13,001 bases of DNA, taken from positions 1 through 13,001 of the forward strand of contig CAUDRD010000016.1 in assembly GCA_958451705.1 (NCBI GenBank). The letters run 5' to 3'. Source of the DNA: an uncultured Oscillospiraceae bacterium (lineage in GTDB: Bacteria; Bacillota; Clostridia; Oscillospirales; Acutalibacteraceae). The notes beneath the pieces were generated by a model. The model was not told the DNA's origin and did no database searches. It worked only from the letters and a program-made list of their open reading frames with translations. Shown here piece after piece: positions 1-7,417 of the stretch. The first letter of the stretch is position 1, and every line of letters starts with the position of its first letter. The position numbers and the translations under genes are program-made.

Positions 1-114
1 GGGATTTTGAAGCTGCTGCGGTGACTTTGAGCCGAAGGAGGCCGAAGAAATGGCCGCCACGAGAATTGCTGAAATTCCTACAGTGAGCAGGAGCTTTTTA
101 ATAGCAGTTTTCAT
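1..114 (-). CDS. Secreted protein of unknown function, N-terminal fragment
   Basis: Only the first 38 codons are in the window; the gene runs off the left edge. The ATG (complement of 112-114) opens a frame without stops to base 1. The peptide begins MKTAIKKLLL and continues with a hydrophobic stretch (residues 8-22, LLLTVGISAILVAAI), then SSASFGSKSPQQ. This is a typical Gram-positive export signal: two or three lysines, a hydrophobic core, then small residues where signal peptidase could cut (about residues 24-28). The mature protein is not visible, so no function can be given. A weak AAAGG ribosome site lies about 9 nt upstream of the start. A well-formed promoter on the same strand (complement of 202-230) supports expression away from the penicillin-binding protein gene. 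The call of an exported protein is fairly safe; its identity is unknown. Confidence 0.6.
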   Translation of the reverse strand, partial: MKTAIKKLLLTVGISAILVAAISSASFGSKSPQQLQNP

Positions 115-201
115 TTTTTCACAACCTTTTATATTAAAAGATAAATATATTTTTGGCTTTTTTCCTTTTAATATGCAGTTTTCGCTTTTTGAAAAGGAAT
201 A

Positions 202-230
202 ATTTTATAAACCTATAAACTTTTTGCCAA
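202..230 (-). promoter_or_regulatory. Sigma-A-type promoter for the leftward secreted-protein gene
   Basis: On the minus strand, TTGGCA (complement of 225-230; 5 of 6 consensus bases) is followed after exactly 17 nt by TAAAAT (complement of 202-207; 5 of 6). Transcription would start near 195, giving a leader of about 80 nt before the ATG at 114. It lies back to back with the rightward promoter at 236-244. Confidence 0.6.
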
Positions 231-235
231 AAATG

Positions 236-244
236 TGATATAAT
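236..244 (+). promoter_or_regulatory. Extended -10 promoter for the pbp-pyr cluster
   Basis: TGATATAAT is a perfect TATAAT box (239-244) with the TGn extension (236-238). The expected -35 position (216-221, TAAACT) is a poor match, as is common when an extended -10 is present. Transcription would start near 251, giving a leader of about 68 nt to the GTG at 319. No conventional attenuator hairpin is seen in that leader. Confidence 0.6.
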
Positions 245-318
245 GATACAGACTTTAATCAGTTTCCCGTAAAGGGCATAGATGTTTCATTTAACCAAAA
301 GGGAGGATTTTTTAAACT

Positions 319-2538
319 GTGAAAGTGAAAGTTCCATTTAAGAAAAGAAAAGATCCGGAAAAAAATAACGGAAATACAAACAAAGCGATTGATACCATTA
401 CGAAACATTCAGCTAAATGGCAGGTTGTAATAGCCATTGTACTTGTACTGGTTATTACTCTGTGCGTTATTTTGGCGTCCATGTTAGCTTATGTTATCTC
501 CTTTACAAACGGCGAATGTGCAATAGATCTCGAGTCTTATAAAAATAACCAGAATCAGACGACGATTATCTATGCCTATGATGACAAGAACAATCCCTAT
601 GAGTATTGCCGTCTTAATAACTCAGAAAACAGAATATGGGTTGATTTAAGCGATATGGGTCCATATATGTACAAAACCGTTATCGCAATGGAAGATAAGC
701 GTTTTGAAAGTCATGAGGGTGTTGACTGGTTCAGAACAGCGTCTGCCAGTGTACGTTCACTGCTTTCAAAATTTATTCCCAGTATCAGCGTACAGGGCGG
801 TTCGACAATTACCCAGCAGCTTATTAAAAACCTTACCGGTGAAGATGATGTGACACTGGTTCGTAAATTTAACGAAATAACATATGCTCTTAACCTTGAA
901 AAAAATTATGAAAAAACTGAGATAGCCGAGGCTTATCTTAACACCATTTACCTCGGAGAAAACTGCTACGGAGTTCAAACTGCCGCCGAAAAGTATTTCG
1001 GCAAAGACGTAGGTGACTTGAATCTTGCAGAATGTGCAAGCCTTCTTGCAATTACCAACGCTCCTACAAAGTTCGACCCTCTTATAAATCCTGAAAACAA
1101 TAAAGAGCGTCAGGAATACTGCCTTGGTGAACTTTTGGATCAAAAGAAAATAACACAGGAAGAATATGACGAGGCTATGGCCTATGACCTTGTGTTTACA
1201 AATGATCCCAATTACGTTCCCAGCGAAGAGATGAAGAATAAGCAGAAGCCCGATGAAAGCAAATATGATTTCTATACAGAATATGTAATAGATTCAGTTA
1301 TCGAAGACCTGCAAACACAGTGCGGATACACAAAAAGCAAAGCGGTAGAAATGGTATTCTACGGCGGACTCAGAATTTACAGCGCCGTTGATCCCGACGT
1401 TCAGTCTGTTGTCACAAGAGTATATGAAAACAGAGAGACCTTTAAAAAGGAAGAGGATACTGCCGCTCATCCTGCGGCACAGTCGGCAATGGTTATAATG
1501 GACTATGCCGGACGAGTTGTAGGTATGGCCGGTGAAGCAGGTGAAAAGAGCGGAAACCGCTGTCTTAACCGTGCAACGGATACAACCCGTTCACCCGGTT
1601 CATCTATTAAGCCTTTGAGTATTTATTCTCCTTCAATTGAGTACGGTCTGATTAACTGGTCAACAATGGTACCTGATGCCCAGATCTACTTTAACGGCGA
1701 AAAGATGCCCTTTAACTACGGCGGCGGTTCAGGAAGCGGCAAAAACGTTACGGTACAGAACGCTCTTGCCCGTTCTCTTAATACGGTTCCTGTGCGTATC
1801 CTCCAAGATCTTACCTTTGAGCGTTCATATGCCTTCCTTCAGGACAGGTTCCATATAACAACTCTTAATGAAAAGGAAGATAAAAACTATTCGCCTCTTG
1901 CAATGGGAGGAATGTACAGCGGAGTAAGCGTACTGGAAATGACAGCGGCATATGCGGCGTTCGGTAACGGAGGACTGTATTACGAACCCTACTGCTACTA
2001 TAAAGTTACAGACAGCAAGGGCGAGCAGACAATACTTGAAAATAAATCCACAGCAGAGCGTGCTATTTCAGAAGAAACAGCCAACATTATGTGCGAGATG
2101 CTTCAGACTGTTATCACTGACCCCCAGGGTACCACTAAAGCTTACGGTATCAGCGGCTATCCCACAATGGCAAAGAGCGGTACTACTACCGACGATCACG
2201 ATAGATGGTTTATCGGCGGAACTCCCTATTATATCAGCGCCGTATGGTACGGTTATGATGAACAGAAGGAAATCTTAGGCGTATCCGGTAACCCGTCAGG
2301 TAATATCTTTAAGAAAATAATGAATGAAATTCATGAAGGTCTGCCTTCAAAGGAGTTCCCAAAGAGCAAAAATGTTGTAGAACGTAAATACTGCACCGTG
2401 TCGGGACTTCTTGCAACGGATTCCTGCCCCAGCACAAGAACAGGCTGGTACAACAAAAACTCTCTTCCAGCTACCTGCACAACACACTCAGGCAGCTCTT
2501 CGGCTTCCGAAGAGTCAACAACTGAAGCTGCGGATTAA
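319..2538 (+). CDS. Class A penicillin-binding protein, PBP1a type (bifunctional glycosyltransferase/transpeptidase)
   Basis: This membrane-anchored enzyme polymerises lipid II into glycan strands and cross-links the stem peptides outside the cell. A lysine-rich cytoplasmic tail (1-33) is followed by one membrane helix (about 34-61). The glycosyltransferase family 51 domain shows EDKRFESHEG (125-134, catalytic Glu125) and GGSTITQQLIKNL (160-172). The transpeptidase domain has the three expected motifs: SSIK (Ser428 nucleophile, Lys431), SLN (486-488) and KSGTT (619-623), followed by DRWFIGG and YYISAVWYG. The C-terminus (about 690-739) has paired cysteines and an acidic Ser/Thr tail, as in many clostridial homologues. 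At 739 residues the protein is of normal length and looks complete. The GTG start is chosen because GGGAGG (301-306) precedes it, with a rather long 12-nt spacing; the next GTG at 325 is too far away. pyrC starts 24 nt downstream with no terminator between. Confidence 0.95.
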   Translation: MKVKVPFKKRKDPEKNNGNTNKAIDTITKHSAKWQVVIAIVLVLVITLCVILASMLAYVISFTNGECAIDLESYKNNQNQTTIIYAYDDKNNPYEYCRLNNSENRIWVDLSDMGPYMYKTVIAMEDKRFESHEGVDWFRTASASVRSLLSKFIPSISVQGGSTITQQLIKNLTGEDDVTLVRKFNEITYALNLEKNYEKTEIAEAYLNTIYLGENCYGVQTAAEKYFGKDVGDLNLAECASLLAITNAPTKFDPLINPENNKERQEYCLGELLDQKKITQEEYDEAMAYDLVFTNDPNYVPSEEMKNKQKPDESKYDFYTEYVIDSVIEDLQTQCGYTKSKAVEMVFYGGLRIYSAVDPDVQSVVTRVYENRETFKKEEDTAAHPAAQSAMVIMDYAGRVVGMAGEAGEKSGNRCLNRATDTTRSPGSSIKPLSIYSPSIEYGLINWSTMVPDAQIYFNGEKMPFNYGGGSGSGKNVTVQNALARSLNTVPVRILQDLTFERSYAFLQDRFHITTLNEKEDKNYSPLAMGGMYSGVSVLEMTAAYAAFGNGGLYYEPYCYYKVTDSKGEQTILENKSTAERAISEETANIMCEMLQTVITDPQGTTKAYGISGYPTMAKSGTTTDDHDRWFIGGTPYYISAVWYGYDEQKEILGVSGNPSGNIFKKIMNEIHEGLPSKEFPKSKNVVERKYCTVSGLLATDSCPSTRTGWYNKNSLPATCTTHSGSSSASEESTTEAAD

Positions 2539-2562
2539 ATAAATTTAACGGGAGGTAACGTT

Positions 2563-3837
2563 ATGGCTGAACTGCTTATTAAAAACGTCCGAATAATTGA
2601 GGGCGGCAAGTCCGAAGAATGTTTAAAGGATATTCTCATTGACGGCGGAATAATAAAGCGTATTGCCTCTTGTATAGAGGAAGAAGCCGATAGAGTAATT
2701 GACGGTAAAGGACTTTATGCAAGTGCCGGACTTGTGGATATGCATGTTCACCTTCGTGACCCCGGCCAGACTCATAAAGAAGATATAATAACCGGCTGTC
2801 GTGCTGCGGCGGCCGGAGGAGTCACAACTGTTGCGGCAATGCCCAATACATCGCCGTCGGTGGACTCCTGCGAAACAGTAAATTATATTCTCGAAAAAGC
2901 CGAAAAGGCAGATGCGAGAGTTCTGCCCGTAGCGGCAATAACAAAGGGACTTTCCGGCAAAGAGCTTACTGATATGCAGGCTCTTAAACAGGCGGGAGCT
3001 GTCGCTTTTTCAGATGACGGCGTACCCGTCGCCACAGGAAAGCTCATGTATGAAGCCCTTATAAACGCATACGGCCTCAGAGTTCCCGTTCTTGCCCACT
3101 GTGAAGATGTAAGCCTTGCGGCGGGAGGAAAAATAAACGAGGGAGCTTCCAGTATTCTCCTTGACGTAAAGGGAATACCGGGCGCTGCTGAGGACGCCGG
3201 AACGGCAAGAGAGATAGCCCTTGCCTTTTCTTCCGATACTGCCGTTCATATCTGCCATGTAAGCACCGAAAAATCAGTGGAGCTTGTAAGAAGTGCAAAG
3301 AAAATGGGTGCAAAGGTCACCTGTGAAACCTGTCCCCACTATTTTTCACTTACCGATGAAATCGTCATGAATATGGATGCCGATTACAGAATGAATCCGC
3401 CTCTTAGAACTCAGGCCGATGTAAACGCCATAATCGAGGGAATATGCGACGGCACAATTGACGCAATCGCAACGGACCACGCACCACATACTCCCGAGGA
3501 AAAGGCAGATTTTGTCTCTGCCCCCAACGGTTCAATAGGACTTGAAACCTCTCTGGCGGCGGGAATAACCTATCTTGTAAAGCCGGGCTATATTACTCTG
3601 CCTAGGCTCATTGAGCTTATGAGCGCAAATCCCGCACGAATACTTAAAATCAGAGCCGGAGTTTTAGCCGAGGGAAAACAGGCAGATATTGCGATTTTCA
3701 GTGAAGACGAAAAATGGACTGTTGACCCGGAAAAGCTTCACGGAAAATCGAAAAACACCCCCTTTAAAAACACAGAGCTTTGCGGCAAGGTAAAATATAC
3801 CGTTTGCCGAGGCAAAGTGGTTTATGAGGATAAATAA
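2563..3837 (+). CDS. pyrC: Dihydroorotase
   Basis: PyrC interconverts N-carbamoyl-aspartate and dihydroorotate, the third step of pyrimidine synthesis, in the cytoplasm. At 424 residues it has the length of the type I (Bacillus/Aquifex-like) metal-dependent amidohydrolases. The zinc and substrate motifs are all present: HVHLRDPGQ (His61, His63), FSDDG (149-153, Asp151 as the metal-bridging aspartate), AHCED (His179), HICHVST (His232), MNPPLR (277-282) and ATDHAPH with catalytic Asp305. GSIGLET (323-329) is the usual signature that follows. The start follows GGGAGGT at 2550-2556 with 6-nt spacing. The gene sits 24 nt after the penicillin-binding protein gene and 15 nt before pyrF. No PyrR-type attenuator can be drawn in the 24-nt gap, so any pyrimidine control must act at the upstream promoter or elsewhere. 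Confidence 0.96.
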   Translation: MAELLIKNVRIIEGGKSEECLKDILIDGGIIKRIASCIEEEADRVIDGKGLYASAGLVDMHVHLRDPGQTHKEDIITGCRAAAAGGVTTVAAMPNTSPSVDSCETVNYILEKAEKADARVLPVAAITKGLSGKELTDMQALKQAGAVAFSDDGVPVATGKLMYEALINAYGLRVPVLAHCEDVSLAAGGKINEGASSILLDVKGIPGAAEDAGTAREIALAFSSDTAVHICHVSTEKSVELVRSAKKMGAKVTCETCPHYFSLTDEIVMNMDADYRMNPPLRTQADVNAIIEGICDGTIDAIATDHAPHTPEEKADFVSAPNGSIGLETSLAAGITYLVKPGYITLPRLIELMSANPARILKIRAGVLAEGKQADIAIFSEDEKWTVDPEKLHGKSKNTPFKNTELCGKVKYTVCRGKVVYEDK

Positions 3838-3852
3838 CGAGGAGGAAGAAAA

Positions 3853-4788
3853 ATGTCACTTGACAGACTTATTGCTAAAATTAAGGAAACCGGTAACCCC
3901 ACAGTTGCGGGTCTTGACCCGAAGCTCGACTATATTCCCTCTTATATTAAAGCGGAAGCTTTTGACAAATACGGCGAAACCCTTGAGGGAGCTGCACACG
4001 CTCTTCTCCTTTTCAACAAAGGTCTTATTGATGCCCTCTGTGATATAGTTCCCGCTGTAAAGCCCCAGTGTGCATACTATGAGATGTATGGCTGGCAGGG
4101 AGTTAAAGCTCTTTACGATACAATAGCATATGCTAAGGAAAAGGGAATGTACGTTATAACCGACGGCAAGAGAAACGATATAGGCACCACAATGGAAGCC
4201 TATGCGGCGGCTCATCTTGGTGAAGTTAAGGTTAATGATAAGACCTTTGAGCCTTTCGGAGCCGATGCCCTTACTGTAAACGGATACCTTGGCAGCGATG
4301 GCATTAAGCCTCTTCTCAACATCTGCCGTGAAAAGGATAAAGGCATTTTTGTTCTCGTTAAAACCTCAAATCCCTCCTCAGGTGAGCTTCAGGATAAGCC
4401 CATCGGCGACAGTCCCACTCTTTACAGAGAGATGGGCGCTCTCTGCGAAAGCTGGGGAGAGGAGCTTATGGGAGAAACAGGATATTCAGGAGTCGGCGCA
4501 GTTGTAGGCGCAACTTATCCCGACCAGCTTACAGAGCTGAGAAAAGCTCTGCCACATACATTCTTCCTTGTTCCCGGCTACGGCGCACAGGGCGGCTCTG
4601 CCGCAAACCTTGCGGGAGCTTTCGATGAAAACGGCATAGGCGCAATAGTAAACGCTTCACGTTCCATTATGTGCGCATATAAGAAGGAAGAAAACTGCGA
4701 CGAAAAAGATTACGCAGCCGCTTCACGCCGTGAAGCAATCAGAATGAGGGACGATATAACCTCATTTATTCCTGCCCTTAAAAAATAA
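3853..4788 (+). CDS. pyrF: Orotidine 5'-phosphate decarboxylase, PyrF subfamily 2
   Basis: PyrF decarboxylates OMP to UMP, the last step of de novo UMP synthesis. At 311 residues the protein belongs to the longer subfamily 2 (mycobacterial/clostridial type) rather than the roughly 230-residue E. coli type. Visible motifs are AGLDPKLD (19-26, Asp22 binding the ribose), VKPQ (69-72), DGKRNDIG (104-111, the catalytic Asp-Lys-Asp set Asp104/Lys106/Asp109), VPGYGAQGG (240-248, phosphate binding) and NASRSI (267-272, with phosphate-binding Arg270). The ATG follows GAGGAGG (3839-3845) with 7-nt spacing. The gene lies 15 nt after pyrC and 17 nt before pyrK, as expected for one transcript. Nothing suggests truncation. 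Confidence 0.95.
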   Translation: MSLDRLIAKIKETGNPTVAGLDPKLDYIPSYIKAEAFDKYGETLEGAAHALLLFNKGLIDALCDIVPAVKPQCAYYEMYGWQGVKALYDTIAYAKEKGMYVITDGKRNDIGTTMEAYAAAHLGEVKVNDKTFEPFGADALTVNGYLGSDGIKPLLNICREKDKGIFVLVKTSNPSSGELQDKPIGDSPTLYREMGALCESWGEELMGETGYSGVGAVVGATYPDQLTELRKALPHTFFLVPGYGAQGGSAANLAGAFDENGIGAIVNASRSIMCAYKKEENCDEKDYAAASRREAIRMRDDITSFIPALKK

Positions 4789-4805
4789 ATTTCCCGGAGG
4801 TAAAA

Positions 4806-5579
4806 ATGAAATATATCCAGGATGATTTTAAAATTTTAACTGTTAATAAGCTTAACAGTGCAGCTTTTGATTTTACAATTGAAGCCCCGGAAATTGCCGA
4901 AAGGGCAAAGGCGGGACAATTTGTAAATATTCTCTGTGACGGCAAAACCCTTCGCAGACCTATTTCCCTTTGCGGAATAGATAAAAGCAATGGCACAATC
5001 CGCATTGTCTTTGAAGTAAGAGGCGAGGGAACCTTATGGCTTTCCGAGAGAAAGGAAGGGGACGTTATAAATGTTCTCGGCCCCCTCGGAAACGGATTCC
5101 CAGCAGATGAAAAATATGAAAACGTTGTCTTTGTAGGCGGCGGAATCGGTGTTCCTCCCCTTTTGGAGACGAGCAAAATTTACGGCAAAAAAGCCGATGC
5201 AATTTTGGGCTTCCGCAGTAAATCGGCTGTTATCCTTGAGGATAATTTTAAAGAGGTCTGCGAAAATGTCTATGTTACCACTGATGACGGTAGCTACGGT
5301 CATCACGGCTTTGTAACGGATATTTTAAAGGAGCGTCTCGAAAAGCCCTGCGGAGCAGTATTTGCCTGTGGACCGGGACCCATGCTTAAAAACGTTGCGG
5401 CAATGGCTGAGGCAAAGGGTATTCCCTGCTTTGTATCTCTTGAAGAGAGAATGGGCTGCGGAATAGGAGCTTGCCTTGTATGCGCCTGCAAGACAAAGGA
5501 AAAGGACGGCGAGCACTACCGTCATGTATGCAAAAACGGACCTGTTTTTGATTCGAGGGAGGTAGTGTGGAATGGCTGA
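4806..5579 (+). CDS. pyrK: Dihydroorotate dehydrogenase class 1B, electron-transfer subunit
   Basis: PyrK carries FAD and a [2Fe-2S] cluster and passes electrons from the PyrD FMN to NAD+. The 257-residue protein shows the ferredoxin-reductase layout: RRPISLCGI (50-58, the RxxS FAD signature), GPLGNGF (92-98), the nucleotide-binding GGGIGVPPL (111-119) and ACGPGPM (187-193). The C-terminal iron-sulfur loop begins ERMGCGIGACLVCAC, giving Cys218, Cys223, Cys226 and a later Cys242 as cluster ligands. The ribosome site CGGAGGT (4796-4802) lies just before the ATG. The last 8 nt overlap the pyrD start, so the two subunits of the heterotetramer are probably translationally coupled. This pair indicates that the organism uses the NAD-linked enzyme rather than the quinone- or fumarate-linked one. 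Confidence 0.95.
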   Translation: MKYIQDDFKILTVNKLNSAAFDFTIEAPEIAERAKAGQFVNILCDGKTLRRPISLCGIDKSNGTIRIVFEVRGEGTLWLSERKEGDVINVLGPLGNGFPADEKYENVVFVGGGIGVPPLLETSKIYGKKADAILGFRSKSAVILEDNFKEVCENVYVTTDDGSYGHHGFVTDILKERLEKPCGAVFACGPGPMLKNVAAMAEAKGIPCFVSLEERMGCGIGACLVCACKTKEKDGEHYRHVCKNGPVFDSREVVWNG

Positions 5580-6483
5580 TTTAAGAGTTAATATAGCGGG
5601 GGTTGAGCTTAAGAACCCCGTCATTACAGCTTCTGGAACATACGGTTTCGGAAGAGAATATAACGAATTTTATCCTATTTCAAAGCTTGGAGGAGTTTCC
5701 TGTAAGGGAACTACTTTAAATCCCCGTTTCGGAAATCCCCCTGTGAGAATTGCCGAAACTCCCAGCGGAATTTTAAACAGCGTGGGACTTCAGAACCCCG
5801 GCGTTGAAAGCTTTGTAAAGGACGAGCTTCCCTGGCTGAGCCAGCAGGGAACGGTTGTTATTGCCAATATTGCGGGAAGCACTCCCGATGAATACTGCAA
5901 GGCAGTTGAAAGGCTTGCGGATACTTCCGTGGATATGGTGGAGCTTAATATTTCCTGCCCCAATGTAAAAGAGGGCGGAGCCTCTTTCGGTACATCCTGC
6001 GCCAGCGTTGAATCCATAACCTCTATGGTTAAAAAGGTCTGCAAGCAGCCTCTTATAGTAAAGCTCACCCCCAATGTCACCGATATTGCGGAAATCGCAG
6101 CGGCGGCTGAAGCGGCGGGAGCAGATGCAGTTTCACTTATAAACACCCTTACGGGTATGAGAATTGATATAAATTCACGCCGCCCCATTCTTCACAATAA
6201 CGTTGGCGGAATGTCAGGTCCTGCGGTTTTCCCCGTTGCGGTGAGAATGGTTTGGCAGGTAGCAAACCGTGTAAAGATTCCCGTAATCGGTATGGGCGGA
6301 ATTGCAAAGTGGCAGGACGCAGTTGAAATGATGCTGGCGGGTGCAAGCGCCGTTCAGGTGGGAACGGCGATGTTCTCCGACGCTTACGCACCTGTTAAAA
6401 TAATCGACGGCCTCAACGAATACCTCGACAAAAACGGCATAGAAAGCGTTTCCGAAATAGTCGGAAAAGTTCAGCCCTGGTGA
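5572..6483 (+). CDS. pyrD: Dihydroorotate dehydrogenase class 1B, catalytic subunit
   Basis: PyrD oxidises dihydroorotate to orotate using FMN and hands electrons to PyrK. At 303 residues it has the class 1 length with no membrane anchor. Diagnostic residues are NISCPNVKEGG (126-136) with Cys129 as the active-site base, which is cysteine in class 1 and serine in class 2. Others are the FMN-contacting Lys45 in SCKGTT, KLTPNVTDI (164-172), GGMSGPAV (212-219) and GMGGI (240-244, FMN phosphate). The ATG lies inside the end of pyrK (8-nt overlap), with GAGGGAGGT at 5555-5563 within pyrK coding sequence. ruvX begins 10 nt downstream. Confidence 0.95.
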   Translation: MADLRVNIAGVELKNPVITASGTYGFGREYNEFYPISKLGGVSCKGTTLNPRFGNPPVRIAETPSGILNSVGLQNPGVESFVKDELPWLSQQGTVVIANIAGSTPDEYCKAVERLADTSVDMVELNISCPNVKEGGASFGTSCASVESITSMVKKVCKQPLIVKLTPNVTDIAEIAAAAEAAGADAVSLINTLTGMRIDINSRRPILHNNVGGMSGPAVFPVAVRMVWQVANRVKIPVIGMGGIAKWQDAVEMMLAGASAVQVGTAMFSDAYAPVKIIDGLNEYLDKNGIESVSEIVGKVQPW

Positions 6484-6493
6484 GGCGGAGAAT

Positions 6494-6919
6494 ATGGTAA
6501 TATTGTCTGTTGATTACGGGGACTCGAGAACGGGGCTTGCCGTGTGCGACGCTCTGGAAATGCTTGCCTCTCCTGCGGGAGTGATTTTTGAAACCGACGA
6601 GGAAAAGGCGGCGGATGAGGTAGTTGCCGAAGCCAAAAAGCGGGGAGCCAAGCTCATAGTGGTGGGCTATCCTAAGAACATGGACGGCACTCTCGGAGCG
6701 AGGGCTGAAAAATGTGAGGGCTTTTCAAAGCTCATCGCCGAAAAAAGCGGAATTGAAACAGCCCTCTGGGATGAAAGGCTCACGACCGTCGCCGCCCATA
6801 ACGCTTTGAGTACGGTCAATGTCCGAGGCAAAAAGAGAAAGAATATAGTTGATGCGGTTTCGGCGGTGATGATTCTCGAAAGCTACATGAGCTACAGAAA
6901 GAACCATGCCGAAATTTAA
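6494..6919 (+). CDS. ruvX: Putative Holliday-junction resolvase / pre-16S rRNA nuclease, YqgF family
   Basis: The 141-residue protein is a full-length member of the YqgF/RuvX family. These RNase-H-fold nucleases were proposed to resolve Holliday junctions and, in E. coli, are implicated in maturing the 5' end of 16S rRNA. The acidic active-site set is visible: VDYGDSRTG (6-14, Asp7), DERLTT (93-98, Glu94) and VDAVSAVMILESYM (119-132, Asp120). VVGYPKNMDG (56-65) matches the conserved VGLPLNMDG-type loop. The start follows GAGGCGGAG (6482-6490). The gene lies 10 nt after pyrD and ends just before a strong terminator, so it is the last gene of the cluster. There is no known pathway link to pyrimidine synthesis; co-transcription with it is inferred from spacing only. 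Confidence 0.9.
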   Translation: MVILSVDYGDSRTGLAVCDALEMLASPAGVIFETDEEKAADEVVAEAKKRGAKLIVVGYPKNMDGTLGARAEKCEGFSKLIAEKSGIETALWDERLTTVAAHNALSTVNVRGKKRKNIVDAVSAVMILESYMSYRKNHAEI

Positions 6920-6926
6920 AAAAGCA

Positions 6927-6964
6927 AAAAGGATATCCGAAAAAACGGATATCCTTTTATTTTA
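6927..6964 (+). terminator. Rho-independent terminator of the pbp-pyr-ruvX cluster
   Basis: A 13-bp perfect stem, AAAAGGATATCCG paired with CGGATATCCTTTT (6927-6939 and 6946-6958), encloses an A6 loop. It is followed by a T-rich tail (ATTTTATCC). It begins 8 nt after the ruvX stop codon. Because the arms are flanked by A and T runs, it could also act on leftward transcripts, but no leftward gene lies nearby. Confidence 0.9.
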
Positions 6965-7226
6965 TCCTTTTAGCAGTAAGCTCATCTGTTTGGGTTAAAG
7001 TTCCTTATTATTTGCACTAAAAAGGTGAAGAAAATTTGTTATTATATGAATCTTCTTTTGTTGTTTTTTGCTTTTATAAGCATATCAAAAATAAAAAAAT
7101 GTATAATTATGCGTTAATTTATTGGTGCAAGTGAGAGTGAATCGGAAATATTAGATGTAATCTATCTCAATATCTAAAAAAAACATAATAATATTTTGCA
7201 AAAATCAAATTTTTTATGTATTTCAA
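6965..7226. other. AT-rich gene-free spacer
   Basis: No reading frame with a ribosome site is seen on either strand. The stretch is much more AT-rich than its flanks. It holds a short palindrome TAGAT-GTA-ATCTA (7152-7164), a small hairpin TGCTT-TTAT-AAGCA (7069-7082), and a TATAAT without a usable -35 (7102-7107). It also holds the first of two TTGCAAAAA copies (7196-7204). The next copy (7227-7235) overlaps the -35 box of the downstream promoter, 31 bp away. None of this identifies a known element. Confidence 0.5.
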
Positions 7227-7255
7227 TTGCAAAAACTTACAAGAAGAGATAAAAT
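7227..7255 (+). promoter_or_regulatory. Sigma-A-type promoter for the glutaminase-like/phosphoesterase unit
   Basis: TTGCAA (7227-7232; 4 of 6) is followed after exactly 17 nt by TAAAAT (7250-7255; 5 of 6). Transcription would start near 7262, leaving a leader of about 155 nt before the ATG at 7418. It is the best rightward promoter in the spacer after the ruvX terminator. Confidence 0.55.
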
Positions 7256-7261
7256 AAATAA

Positions 7262-7417
7262 AAATTTAATATTTCCAATCAGGTTGGATATTTAAACCCG
7301 ATGCAGCTAAAAAATCGGTAAGAGCCTTAACGGTAAGACAAAATCCGAAAGTACAAAGTAGAATAACAGTGATGGAAAAGGCACAGAGCAATAAATTTTA
7401 AATGGTGGAGGATATTT
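7262..7417 (+). promoter_or_regulatory. Long 5' leader with small hairpins and a direct repeat
   Basis: The predicted untranslated leader contains a TCCAA/TTGGA hairpin (7274-7278 with 7284-7288) whose stem can be extended by AATA/TATT across a 2-nt bulge. A second hairpin, CCGAT/ATCGG, follows (7298-7302 with 7314-7318). The octamer CGGTAAGA occurs twice, 15 nt apart (7316-7323 and 7331-7338). The ribosome site GGTGGAGG is at 7404-7411. I do not recognise a known riboswitch class, and no terminator hairpin with a T-run precedes the gene. A regulatory role is only a possibility. Confidence 0.3.

Noticed and set aside
2539..2562. Possible pyrimidine attenuator before pyrC
   Set aside because: The gap is only 24 nt and contains just a ribosome site; no hairpin with a T-run can form.
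4778..5176. Leftward 132-codon frame opposite pyrK
   Set aside because: It is a chance shadow of the pyrK frame, proline- and serine-rich with no family signature, while pyrK is unambiguous.
5790..6188. Leftward 132-codon frame opposite pyrD
   Set aside because: It is the antisense of the conserved FMN-binding region of pyrD, and its alanine/serine repeats reflect codon bias.
7102..7107. TATAAT box as a second promoter in the spacer
   Set aside because: No -35-like hexamer lies 16-18 nt upstream and there is no TGn extension; AT-rich DNA makes such hits common.
7152..7164. TAGAT-GTA-ATCTA palindrome as an operator
   Set aside because: It is a 5-bp arm in AT-rich sequence, more than 60 bp upstream of the promoter, and not repeated elsewhere.
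7262..7417. Leader as a known riboswitch or group II intron fragment
   Set aside because: I compared it from memory with the common classes (c-di-GMP, THF, SAM, cobalamin) and group II intron 5' ends and saw no matching core.
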